From: Clostridia bacterium
GTDB taxonomy: Bacteria > Bacillota > Clostridia > Oscillospirales > CAG-272
Reading direction: 5' to 3'
Assembly: GCA_017379815.1 (NCBI GenBank)
Contig: JAFNVK010000030.1
Location: 1-5,408, forward strand
DNA: 5,408 nt
The position numbers and the translations under genes were made by a program. The notes under the pieces were generated by a model. It saw only the letters and a program-made list of their open reading frames with translations, was not told the DNA's origin and made no database searches. Positions 1 to 5,408 of the stretch are shown in pieces. Each line of letters opens with the position of its first letter. The stretch's first letter is position 1.

Positions 1-4
1 AAGT

Positions 5-56
5 CCCCTCGAAAAAACCGCGCCCTAAAACCGCGCCCCTCGAGCAAACCCGCGCC
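5..56. repeat. Short imperfect direct repeats, CCGCGCC-rich
   Basis: CCCCTCGA occurs at 5-12 and 36-43. AAACCGCGCC occurs at 15-24 and 28-37, with a variant carrying one extra C (AAACCCGCGCC) at 46-56. The copies are 13 and 18 bases apart, too irregular for a clean tandem array. They could be slippage-derived low-complexity DNA, the tail of a larger intergenic repeat entering from the left, or repeated protein-binding sites. No function is shown. Confidence 0.5.
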
Positions 57-113
57 AACGTCACGCGCTTCGCTTGCTTCAAGAAAACCATCTCCGCTCC
101 GCTCATGGAGCAG

Positions 114-119
114 AAAGGA
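114..119 (+). promoter_or_regulatory. Ribosome binding site deciding the glgA start
   Basis: AAAGGA lies 12 bases before ATG 132. It sits inside the coding sequence that an ATG 105 start would imply, so it supports the later start, which also matches the conserved GlgA N-terminus. The spacing is slightly long for an ideal site. Confidence 0.65.
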
Positions 120-131
120 ACCCGATATACC

Positions 132-1565
132 ATGAAAAAAATTCTCTTCGTCGGTGCGGAGGCGATGCCCTTTTCCGCAACGGGAGGCCTTGGCGACGTC
201 CTCGGCTCTCTCCCCGCCGCCCTCTCTGCTACGGGTGACGCCGACGTCCGCGTCGTCCTCCCCCTCTACGACGCCCTCTCCAACGAGTGGCGACGTCAGC
301 TGAAGGCAGAGGCCGTCTTCTACGTCCCCCTCGCGTGGCGCCATCAGTATTGCGGCGTCTATAGCCTCGTCAAGGACGGCGTCACCTACTACTTTATCGA
401 CAACGAATACTATTTCAAGCGCCCCTCGCTCTACGGCTTCTTTGACGACGGCGAGCGCTATGCCTTCTTCTGCATGGCCGTGCTTGAGATGATGGCCAAG
501 CTTGACTATTTCCCGGATATCCTGCACGCCCACGATTGGCAGGCCGCCCTCTCGGTGGTCTATCTCAACTGCCTCTATCGCTGCCGCCCGGGCTACGGCA
601 GCATCCGCACCGTCTTTACCATCCATAACATCGAATACCAGGGCAAGTACGACTTCTCCATTCTCGGCGACGTCTTCGCACTTGGCGAAAACGAGCATAC
701 CCTGATGGAGAACGACGGCTGCATCAACCTGATGAAGGCCGCCGTCGAATGTGCCGACCGCGTCAGCACGGTCAGCCCGCGCTACGCCGAGGAGATCCTG
801 ACCCCCGAATACGCACACGGCCTTGACGGCATCCTTCGCCGCAACCGCGCAAAGCTCTCGGGCATTCTCAACGGCATCGACTACGTCTATTACGATCCCC
901 GACACGATAAGGGGATCGCCAAGACCTTTACCGCGCGCAGTCTGCACAACAAGGCGCAAAACAAGCTCGCCCTCCAAAGGGAGACCGGGCTGCCCGAGCG
1001 CGAGGACGTGCCCCTGCTTGCCGTGATCTCCCGCCTGGCCTCGCACAAGGGACTGGATCTGATCACCGCCTGCATCGCGCGCATCGTCGCCGAAAACGAC
1101 GTGCAGCTGGTGGTGCTGGGCAAGGGAGAGGCCGGATACGAATTCTTCTTCACCGACCTGCAGCAGCGCTTTCCGGATAAGGTGCGCGCCCTGATCACCT
1201 ACGACCGCGACCTGTCCAAGCGCATCTACGCCGCCACCGATATCTTCCTCATGCCCTCCAAGAGCGAGCCCTGCGGACTGTCGCAGATGATCGCCTCGCG
1301 CTACGGCGCGATCCCCGTCGTGCGTGAGACGGGCGGACTTTACGACTCCATCAAGCCCTACTGGGTCGAGGAGGGCGTCCTGCACGGCAACGGCTTCACC
1401 TTTGCCAACTATTCGGCCGAGGAGCTTGCCGAGCGCACCGAGGCGGCGCTTGCCGTCTGGAGAGATCCCGAGGCGCGCAAAAGGCTGCTCACCCGCATTC
1501 TCAAGACCGACTTCTCCTGGAGCGCGTCGGCCGAGCGCTATCTGGAGCTTTACCGCACGCTGTAA
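132..1565 (+). CDS. glgA: Glycogen synthase (GT5 family), complete
   Basis: Cytoplasmic glycosyltransferase that adds glucose from a nucleotide sugar (ADP-glucose in the bacterial family) to the non-reducing end of alpha-1,4-glucan. The 477-residue product has the usual bacterial GlgA length and GT-B layout. The N-terminal starch-synthase catalytic domain covers about residues 2-240, with MKKILFVGAEAMPF at the start, ATGGLGDV at 16-23, HAHDW at 132-136 and TIHNIEYQGKY at 163-173. The C-terminal GT1-like half has GILNGID at 244-250, SRLASHKGLDL at 300-310 (R301 and K306 match the donor-phosphate-binding Arg/Lys of the family) and SEPCGLSQM at 378-386 with catalytic-site E379, then RYGAIPVVRETGGL. 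I chose ATG 132 over the in-frame ATG at 105 because AAAGGA (114-119) precedes it and the family N-terminus begins exactly there. Odd point: the lysine of the classic KTGGL motif is Ala16. The gene is probably co-transcribed with glgP downstream. The family assignment is very secure; the donor is inferred. Confidence 0.96.
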   Translation: MKKILFVGAEAMPFSATGGLGDVLGSLPAALSATGDADVRVVLPLYDALSNEWRRQLKAEAVFYVPLAWRHQYCGVYSLVKDGVTYYFIDNEYYFKRPSLYGFFDDGERYAFFCMAVLEMMAKLDYFPDILHAHDWQAALSVVYLNCLYRCRPGYGSIRTVFTIHNIEYQGKYDFSILGDVFALGENEHTLMENDGCINLMKAAVECADRVSTVSPRYAEEILTPEYAHGLDGILRRNRAKLSGILNGIDYVYYDPRHDKGIAKTFTARSLHNKAQNKLALQRETGLPEREDVPLLAVISRLASHKGLDLITACIARIVAENDVQLVVLGKGEAGYEFFFTDLQQRFPDKVRALITYDRDLSKRIYAATDIFLMPSKSEPCGLSQMIASRYGAIPVVRETGGLYDSIKPYWVEEGVLHGNGFTFANYSAEELAERTEAALAVWRDPEARKRLLTRILKTDFSWSASAERYLELYRTL

Positions 1566-1608
1566 GGCACGGTAAAGCAAGCAAGATCGCATTTTCTTTC
1601 GTCATCCC

Positions 1609-1635
1609 GCTCGGAGAGGCAAGCCCTCTCCGAGC
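1609..1635 (+). promoter_or_regulatory. Perfect 11-bp hairpin in the glgA-glgP spacer
   Basis: GCTCGGAGAGG (1609-1619) and CCTCTCCGAGC (1625-1635) are exact reverse complements around a 5-base loop CAAGC. The stem is GC-rich and should be very stable in mRNA. The 3' side reads CAAATCACAAAC with no T-run, so it does not look like a standard intrinsic terminator in the + direction. It ends 21 bases before the glgP Shine-Dalgarno. A role in stabilising the downstream glgP message, or in processing between the two cistrons, is plausible but inferred. Confidence 0.7.
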
Positions 1636-1655
1636 CAAATCACAAACACACCCCA

Positions 1656-1661
1656 CGGAGG
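1656..1661 (+). promoter_or_regulatory. Ribosome binding site of glgP
   Basis: CGGAGG, with a GGAGG core at 1657-1661, lies 9 bases before ATG 1671. This is near-ideal strength and spacing and fixes the glgP start. Confidence 0.85.
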
Positions 1662-1670
1662 CACCATCCC

Positions 1671-4100
1671 ATGAACTACAATCCCAACAGCGCAGAGGTC
1701 AAGGAGCTGCTTGAAGGCGTTCTGCGCAGACATTTCGGCTGCACGGCGGCCGAGGCATCGCGCGAGCAGATGTATAAGGCGGCGGCCATCACCGTCAAGA
1801 ATATGCTGAGCGAGAAGCGCTCCGCCTACAAAAAGCAGGTCAACCGCGAGGGCGCAAAGCGCGTCTACTATATGTGCATGGAGTTTTTGCTCGGCCGCTC
1901 GCTGAGGACCAATCTCTGCAACCTCGGTCTGGATAAGGCCTACGGCGAGGCTCTTTCCTCGCTCGGCTTCTCCCTGGAGGAGCTTTACGAATGCGAGCCC
2001 GACGCAGGACTTGGCAATGGAGGTCTTGGCCGCCTTGCCGCCTGCTTTATGGACTCTCTCTCCTCGCTCGACTATCCCGCCACCGGCTTTTCCATCTGCT
2101 ACGAGTACGGACTCTTCAAGCAGATGATCGTGGACGGCATGCAGGTCGAGCTGCCCGACGTCTGGCTGCCCGGCGGCGACGTCTGGCTGGTTCCCCGCAC
2201 CGACCGCATCTACAAGGTCCGCTTTGGCGGTCACGTCAGAGAGGAGTGGCGCGAGGACGGACACTGCGCCATCATCTACGAGGACGCCGAGGAGATCGAG
2301 GCCGTTCCCTACGACATGATGATCTCGGGTGCGGACAGCACCGCCGTCAGCCAGCTCCGTCTGTGGAAGGCAAGAGACATTCAGAACTTCAACATGAGCC
2401 TCTTCACGCAGGGACAGTACACCCGTGCGCTTGAGGAAAGCACCAACGCCGAGATCATCTCCAAGGTGCTCTATCCCTCCGACAACCACACCGAGGGCAA
2501 GCTTCTGCGTCTGTCGCAGCAGTATTTCCTGGTATCCGCCTCGGTGCAGAGCATCGTCCGCGACCACATGGCCGTTTACGGACGTCTGGACAACCTGCAC
2601 GAGAAGGTCGCCATCCACATCAACGACACGCACCCCGCGCTCTGCATTCCCGAGCTGATGCGCATTCTGGTGGACGATTATTTCTTCTCCTGGGAGCAGG
2701 CCTGGGATATCGTCACCCGCACCGTCTCCTACACCAACCACACCGTCATGCCCGAGGCACTCGAGACCTGGAACGAGGATCTCTTCCGCCTCAAGCTCCC
2801 CCGCATCTACACCATTCTCAAGGAGATCAACGAGCGCTTCTGCGCCGAGGCATGGCGTGCTGCTCCCGGAAGCTGGGACCGCATCTCCAAGATGTGCGTG
2901 ATCGCCTACGGACAGGTGCGCATGGCCAACCTTTCGGTCATCGCCTCCCACCACGTCAACGGCGTATCCAAGCTTCACTCCCGCATCCTCAAGGACACCA
3001 CCTTCAAGGAGTTCTACCGTCTCTATCCCCACAAGTTTGACAACGTCACCAACGGCGTGGCACACCGCCGCTGGCTCTGCTATTCCAACCCCGCGCTTGC
3101 AGGCCTCATCGAGGATTGCATCGGCCCTGCCTACCGCCACGAGCCCGAGCGCCTCTCTGAGCTTGCCAAGTTTGCCGACGACAAGGCCGTGCTGGAGCGC
3201 CTGAGAGCCATCAAGCACGAGAACAAGATCCGCTTTGCCGACCTGATCTACCGCAAGACGGGCAAGAAGCTGGACACGCACTCGGTCTTTGACGTACAGA
3301 TCAAGCGTCTGCACGAATACAAGAGACAGCTGCTCAACGCCCTCAACGTCATCGGTCTGTATCTCGATCTGAAGGAGAATCCCGACCTGGATATTCAGCC
3401 CCAGACCTTCATCTTCGGCGCCAAGGCCGCTCCCGGCTACGACATGGCCAAGCGCATCATCAAGCTGCTCTGCATGATCAGCAAGGACATCGAGCAGAAC
3501 CCCAGGATCCGCGAGAAGATCAATCTCGTCTTCCTCGAGGACTATAACGTGAGCATGGCCGAGGCCCTCATTCCCTCTGCCGAGATCAGCGAGCAAATCT
3601 CGCTGGCAGGCAAGGAGGCCAGCGGCACGGGCTGCATGAAGCTGATGATCAACGGTGCGCTCACCATCGGCACGCTGGACGGCGCCAACGTCGAGATGCT
3701 TGCCGCCGCAGGAGAGGACAATATGTTCATCTTCGGCCTGACCGCCGAGGAGGTGGACGCGCTCTGGCTTGAGGGCTATCGCTCCACCAATTACTACACC
3801 ACCAACGAGCGCCTGGCGCGCATCGTTAACTATCTGACCTTCGGCTTTGCCGGCGAGTCCTTTGCCGATATCGCCGCCTACCTGCTGGGCGGTCACGGCG
3901 TGGCCGATCCTTATATGTGCCTTGCGGACTTCGAATCCTACCGCGCAACGCACGAGGAAATGATCCGCGCCTACGCCGATAAGGAGAGATGGAACAAGAT
4001 GTCTCTGCTCAATATCGCGGCCGCAGGACACTTCGCCGCCGACCGCAGCATCGAGGAGTACGCACAGCGCATCTGGAACCTCAAAAAGGTCACGACCTGA
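1671..4100 (+). CDS. glgP: Glycogen/maltodextrin phosphorylase (GT35), complete
   Basis: PLP-dependent cytoplasmic phosphorylase that releases glucose-1-phosphate from the non-reducing ends of glycogen or maltodextrin using inorganic phosphate. At 809 residues it matches the usual bacterial length. Family motifs appear in order: YYMCMEFLLGRSL (66-78), EPDAGLGNGGLGRLAACF (109-126), SLDYPATGFSICYEYGLF (132-149), INDTHPAL (317-324), TNHTVMPEALETW (355-367), NVTNGVAHRRWL (458-469), KRLHEYKRQLLN (545-556), FGAKAAPGY (582-590), then the PLP site GTGCMK with Schiff-base lysine K657, followed by NGALTIGTLDGANVEM. C655 replaces the Asn usual in GTGNMK, and Ala-His replaces the common Thr-Pro in NGITPRRW. 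Both are local variants that leave the catalytic Arg and Lys in place. It lies 105 bases after glgA on the same strand with its own strong ribosome binding site, so an operon is likely. Whether glycogen or maltodextrin is the main substrate cannot be decided from sequence. Confidence 0.97.
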   Translation: MNYNPNSAEVKELLEGVLRRHFGCTAAEASREQMYKAAAITVKNMLSEKRSAYKKQVNREGAKRVYYMCMEFLLGRSLRTNLCNLGLDKAYGEALSSLGFSLEELYECEPDAGLGNGGLGRLAACFMDSLSSLDYPATGFSICYEYGLFKQMIVDGMQVELPDVWLPGGDVWLVPRTDRIYKVRFGGHVREEWREDGHCAIIYEDAEEIEAVPYDMMISGADSTAVSQLRLWKARDIQNFNMSLFTQGQYTRALEESTNAEIISKVLYPSDNHTEGKLLRLSQQYFLVSASVQSIVRDHMAVYGRLDNLHEKVAIHINDTHPALCIPELMRILVDDYFFSWEQAWDIVTRTVSYTNHTVMPEALETWNEDLFRLKLPRIYTILKEINERFCAEAWRAAPGSWDRISKMCVIAYGQVRMANLSVIASHHVNGVSKLHSRILKDTTFKEFYRLYPHKFDNVTNGVAHRRWLCYSNPALAGLIEDCIGPAYRHEPERLSELAKFADDKAVLERLRAIKHENKIRFADLIYRKTGKKLDTHSVFDVQIKRLHEYKRQLLNALNVIGLYLDLKENPDLDIQPQTFIFGAKAAPGYDMAKRIIKLLCMISKDIEQNPRIREKINLVFLEDYNVSMAEALIPSAEISEQISLAGKEASGTGCMKLMINGALTIGTLDGANVEMLAAAGEDNMFIFGLTAEEVDALWLEGYRSTNYYTTNERLARIVNYLTFGFAGESFADIAAYLLGGHGVADPYMCLADFESYRATHEEMIRAYADKERWNKMSLLNIAAAGHFAADRSIEEYAQRIWNLKKVTT

Positions 4101-4119
4101 CCCACTCTTTCCGAGGACG

Positions 4120-4220
4120 CCAAAAGCAAAAAAGCAAGCGGCACGCAAGCAGAAGAAGCTCTTCTCTTGCGTGCGCTTGCGCATAAACCTCATGGTTGGT
4201 TTGCTTTTTGGTCTTTATTT
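4120..4220 (+). terminator. Nested inverted repeat, probable glgP terminator (possibly bidirectional)
   Basis: The core hairpin at 4134-4180 has three stacked stems: GCAAGCG (4134-4140) with CGCTTGC (4174-4180), CACGCAAG (4142-4149) with CTTGCGTG (4166-4173), and AGAAGA (4151-4156) with TCTTCT (4160-4165). That is 21 base pairs with single-base bulges at G4141 and C4150 and an AGC loop. An outer pair, CCAAAAGCAAA (4120-4130) with TTTGCTTTTTGG (4200-4211, one extra T), encloses it and is followed by the T-rich TCTTTATTTT in the + direction. On the - strand the core hairpin is followed directly by six Ts (complement of 4128-4133), a textbook intrinsic terminator. It starts 20 bases after the glgP stop. 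Terminator function is inferred from structure, and read-through into the next gene is possible. Confidence 0.65.
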
Positions 4221-4231
4221 TGACTGATTAT
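4201..4231 (+). promoter_or_regulatory. Weak candidate promoter for the GH13 gene
   Basis: The AT-rich stretch before the GH13 gene contains TTGCTT (4201-4206) and GATTAT (4226-4231), a -35/-10-like pair with a 19-base gap, longer than the usual 17. TTGACT at 4220-4225 is a better -35 but has no fitting -10. The location after a probable terminator makes a promoter likely somewhere here, but the exact elements are uncertain. Confidence 0.2.
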
Positions 4232-4246
4232 GCGCGTTTTGCGCAT
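4230..4246. promoter_or_regulatory. Palindrome ATGCGC-GTTTT-GCGCAT, candidate operator or leader hairpin
   Basis: Perfect 6-bp arms at 4230-4235 and 4241-4246 flank the 5-base GTTTT. The right arm ends 6 bases before the GH13 Shine-Dalgarno (4253-4259). The position fits a repressor operator near the transcription start or an RNA hairpin affecting translation. It does not match the LacI-family or CcpA cre pattern with a central CG, so I name no regulator. Confidence 0.4.
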
Positions 4247-4252
4247 GGAGAT

Positions 4253-4259
4253 AAAGGAG
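4253..4259 (+). promoter_or_regulatory. Strong ribosome binding site fixing the GH13 start
   Basis: AAAGGAG is 7 bases before ATG 4267. A TAA in the same reading frame at 4252-4254 overlaps this site, so translation in that frame cannot begin further upstream and ATG 4267 is the first possible start. Confidence 0.9.
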
Positions 4260-4266
4260 ACGGCTT

Positions 4267-5408
4267 ATGCTTCTCAAGAACCGCGCCCCGATTGAGGCGG
4301 GCGCCGAGATCGAACTGCACAAATGGGCCGACGGCAAGGCGAGCGACCGCGCGGGAGCGTTCCCGCTTGGCACGCGCCTTCGCTTTTTGGTGCGCATTCC
4401 GCGCCGCATGGGCGTGGGAGCGGTGGTGCTGCGCATCTCTCCCGACGGGGGAGAGGATCGCGACCTGCCCTTTTCCTTCCTTTGCACCGCGAAGGGGGAG
4501 GACGAGTACGCGCTGGAGCTGGACACCGGCAAGCTCTGTCCCGATCCTTGCGGCGGCCTGTTCTTTTACGAGCTGCTTTTTCTGCGCGGATGGGACACGC
4601 TCTTCAGCAGCAGCATCGACAACGTCTCCTTCTCGCTTGCCTCCAAGAGCGGGGAGCGCTTTCGCCTTTTGCTCCACGAGGCGGAGTTTCGCACGCCCGA
4701 GTGGTTTCGCGGCGCAACGATGTATCAGATCTTCCCCGACCGCTTTTTCCGCGGTGAGGGAAAGGTCACCCTGCGCGAGGACGCCGTACTGAACGAGGAT
4801 TGGGAAAACGGCATTCCGCAGTATGCGTCCGACGTGGGCGCCCCCCTTGCCAACGACGTCTTCTTTGGGGGCAACCTCTGGGGCGTCGGGCAAAAGCTGG
4901 ACTATCTGCAGTCGCTGGGCGTAACCGTCCTTTATCTCAATCCCATCTTCGAGGCCTACTCCAACCACCGCTACGATACGGGCGACTACGAGAAAGTGGA
5001 CGCTCTGCTTGGCGGCGAGGAGGCGTTTTCCCATCTGGTCAAGGAGGCGCACGCGCGCGGCATGAAGATCCTGCTTGACGGCGTGTTCAACCATACGGGC
5101 GACGACAGCCGCTACTTTAACCGCCGCGGACGCTACGCCGAGGCAGGCGCACACCAATCCAAGGAGAGCCCCTACGCCGATTGGTACTCCTTTCGGGAGT
5201 GGCCATGCCAATACGAGGCCTGGTGGGGGATCGAGATCCTGCCTCGCCTCAACCAGCACAACCCCGTCTGCCGTCGGTATTTCACGGGCGACGACGGGAT
5301 CGCGCAAAGGTGGATCCGCGCGGGCGCGGACGGCTGGCGCCTGGACGTGGCCGACGAGCTGCCCGACGTTTTTCTGGACGAATTACGCGCCGCGGTAAAA
5401 AAAGCGAA
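4267..5408 (+). CDS. GH13 alpha-amylase/neopullulanase-type glycosidase, 3' end outside window
   Basis: Retaining alpha-glucan hydrolase of glycoside hydrolase family 13. The first 380 residues are present and the frame is still open at the window edge. Residues 1 to about 140 carry no catalytic motif and have an alternating beta-type pattern, consistent with the N-terminal sandwich (CBM34-like) domain of neopullulanase/cyclomaltodextrinase relatives. The TIM barrel begins near ATMYQIFPDRFF (150-161). It continues with FFGGNLWGV (199-207), LYLNPIFEAYSNHRYDTGDY (222-241), region I DGVFNHTG (271-278), a neopullulanase-like LPRLN (325-329) and region II GWRLDVADE (356-364) with nucleophile D360. 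The acid/base Glu (region III) and region IV lie beyond the edge. There is no signal peptide, so it should act on maltodextrins or glycogen fragments inside the cell. Exact specificity (alpha-1,4, alpha-1,6, cyclodextrin) cannot be told. It may complement glgP by cutting branched limit dextrins. Confidence 0.93.
   Translation, partial: MLLKNRAPIEAGAEIELHKWADGKASDRAGAFPLGTRLRFLVRIPRRMGVGAVVLRISPDGGEDRDLPFSFLCTAKGEDEYALELDTGKLCPDPCGGLFFYELLFLRGWDTLFSSSIDNVSFSLASKSGERFRLLLHEAEFRTPEWFRGATMYQIFPDRFFRGEGKVTLREDAVLNEDWENGIPQYASDVGAPLANDVFFGGNLWGVGQKLDYLQSLGVTVLYLNPIFEAYSNHRYDTGDYEKVDALLGGEEAFSHLVKEAHARGMKILLDGVFNHTGDDSRYFNRRGRYAEAGAHQSKESPYADWYSFREWPCQYEAWWGIEILPRLNQHNPVCRRYFTGDDGIAQRWIRAGADGWRLDVADELPDVFLDELRAAVKKA

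Larger units (their letters stand above)
1..131. other. Non-coding leader upstream of glgA
   Basis: No recognisable gene or convincing sigma-70 promoter is visible. The first 56 bases hold short imperfect direct repeats, and positions 71-79 hold the reverse complement of AAGCAAGCG, a word also found in the glgP-GH13 spacer. The two + frames that stay open here give low-complexity, Lys/Pro/Ser/Arg-rich translations unlike the C-terminus of GlgC, GlgD or GlgB, so I treat the stretch as intergenic. glgA may be transcribed from a promoter left of the window. Confidence 0.6.

Noticed and set aside
105..131. Alternative glgA start at ATG 105
   Set aside because: It adds nine residues not seen in the family N-terminus, has no good ribosome binding site, and would place the AAAGGA of the ATG 132 start inside the coding region.
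1..135. Frame open from the left edge to a TGA at 133-135, overlapping the glgA start as ATGA
   Set aside because: The ATGA overlap is suggestive of translational coupling, but the 44-residue translation is low-complexity Lys/Pro/Ser/Arg and does not resemble the end of GlgC, GlgD or GlgB. Sequence to the left would settle it.
1609..1635. The glgA-glgP hairpin as an intrinsic terminator
   Set aside because: No T-run follows the stem on either strand, so I list it as a regulatory/processing hairpin instead.
1602..4193. 863-codon open frame on the - strand opposite glgP
   Set aside because: It covers glgP, whose motifs are unmistakable. Its translation is Val/Leu/Gly/Asp-rich with no recognisable domain, as expected when a GC-rich gene with biased third positions is read backwards. 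It also spans both spacer hairpins.
4323..4792. Several + strand open frames overlapping the start of the GH13 gene
   Set aside because: Their Arg/Ala/Ser-rich translations show no family motif. The frame from 4267 carries all GH13 motifs and the ribosome binding site.
4228..5307. 359-codon open frame on the - strand opposite the GH13 gene
   Set aside because: It is the antisense shadow of a + strand gene with clear GH13 motifs and a strong ribosome binding site. The reverse translation has no recognisable motif.
1..5408. CRISPR array, tRNA/rRNA, insertion sequence or attachment site
   Set aside because: No regularly spaced repeats, tRNA-like cloverleaf, transposase motifs or terminal inverted repeats were seen. 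Nearly all the sequence is taken by three metabolic genes.

Overview
The window looks like a chromosomal glycogen / alpha-glucan metabolism locus from a fairly GC-rich anaerobic Firmicute, most likely a Clostridia-class gut-type bacterium. This is inferred from the style of the protein motifs (GlgA with ATGGLGDV, GlgP with NGVAHRRWLC and GTGCMK, a GH13 enzyme with FFGGNLWGV and GWRLDVADE), the strong AGGAG-type ribosome binding sites and the gene order. No species can be named from the sequence alone.

Layout, all genes on the + strand. Positions 1-131 are a non-coding leader with short CCGCGCC-rich repeats. Positions 132-1565 encode glycogen synthase (glgA, 477 aa). Positions 1566-1670 are a 105-base spacer holding a perfect 11-bp hairpin. 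Positions 1671-4100 encode glycogen/maltodextrin phosphorylase (glgP, 809 aa). Positions 4101-4266 are a 166-base spacer with a large nested inverted repeat (probable terminator), an AT-rich stretch and a small palindrome just before a strong ribosome binding site. Positions 4267-5408 encode the first 380 residues of an intracellular GH13 alpha-amylase/neopullulanase-type enzyme, which runs off the right edge.

How the genes work together: GlgA extends alpha-1,4-glucan from a nucleotide-glucose donor, and GlgP removes glucose-1-phosphate from the chain ends. The GH13 hydrolase probably handles branched limit dextrins or imported maltodextrins. Partner genes usual for such loci (glgC, glgD, glgB) are not in view and may lie to the left.

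The coding content is ordinary. I see no novel multi-gene system, mobile element, CRISPR array or RNA gene. The points most worth a second look are the structured spacers, above all the nested inverted repeat between glgP and the GH13 gene. Also of note are an alanine in place of the usual lysine in the GlgA KTGGL donor-binding motif, and an 8-base word shared by all three spacers.
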